5,020 nucleotides of DNA from an uncultured Selenomonadaceae bacterium. Lineage in GTDB: Bacteria; Bacillota; Negativicutes; Selenomonadales; Selenomonadaceae. The stretch's first letter is position 1. Each line of letters opens with the position of its first letter. The notes below the pieces were generated by a model, which worked only from the letters and a program-made list of their open reading frames with translations, made no database searches and was not told the origin of the DNA. Made by a program: the position numbers and the translations under genes. Location: the NCBI GenBank assembly GCA_905236145.1, contig CAJOOE010000055.1, positions 1 through 5,020 of the forward strand, written 5' to 3'. This document shows positions 5,019-5,020 of this stretch, piece after piece.

Positions 5019-5020
5019 CA

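Noticed and set aside
1..5020. CRISPR arrays, tRNA/rRNA genes, insertion sequences, phage or toxin-antitoxin genes
   Set aside because: No regularly spaced repeats, cloverleaf-like segments, terminal inverted repeats, or matching protein signatures were found on either strand.

Overview
The window suggests a Gram-negative-type (LPS-bearing) Firmicute, most plausibly a member of the Negativicutes (Selenomonadales and relatives). This rests on three things: an ADP-heptose:LPS-type family 9 glycosyltransferase implies a lipopolysaccharide outer membrane; the PHP-type HisJ/HisK histidinol phosphatase and the DUF4163/DUF3298 secreted protein are common in Firmicutes; and the ribosome binding sites are strong and G-rich, with TTG starts in use. 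Base composition is moderate, with a marked preference for AAA-ATT-TTT-like and CCG/GCG codons throughout. The taxonomic placement is inference; no marker gene is present.

Layout. Bases 1-3318 hold three tightly packed plus-strand genes that look like one operon: the 3' part of a GT9 (heptosyltransferase-like) gene, a complete GT4 glycosyltransferase whose ATG overlaps the preceding stop codon (ATGA), and a 526-residue protein whose start lies within 10 bases of the GT4 stop. The third protein has an N-terminal LmbE/PIG-L deacetylase fold in which the zinc-binding histidines appear to be replaced, then an F5/8 type C (discoidin/CBM32-like) domain and an unassigned C-terminal region. A G-rich junction (about 3306-3345) follows, with a possible promoter, and leads to a small secreted DUF4163/DUF3298 protein (3364-3999). 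The minus-strand histidinol-phosphatase-like PHP gene (4805-4008) converges on it with 8 bases between stop codons. The last ~215 bases are intergenic. They hold the G-rich leader of the PHP gene, a small palindrome, and a good plus-strand sigma70-type promoter with a dyad in its spacer, aimed at a gene beyond the window.

How the genes work together. The two glycosyltransferases and the LmbE-like protein probably act in cytoplasmic assembly of a surface glycan (LPS core, O-antigen or a related polymer). The LmbE-like protein may be a non-catalytic glycan-binding or scaffolding partner rather than a deacetylase. The DUF3298 protein is exported and may act at the envelope. The PHP phosphatase would supply the penultimate step of histidine synthesis but stands apart from any his operon here.

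The best candidate for something undescribed is the apparent LmbE pseudoenzyme fused to a discoidin-like domain in a glycosyltransferase operon. The second is the promoter/operator at 4949-4977. I saw no mobile element, CRISPR array, tRNA or rRNA.
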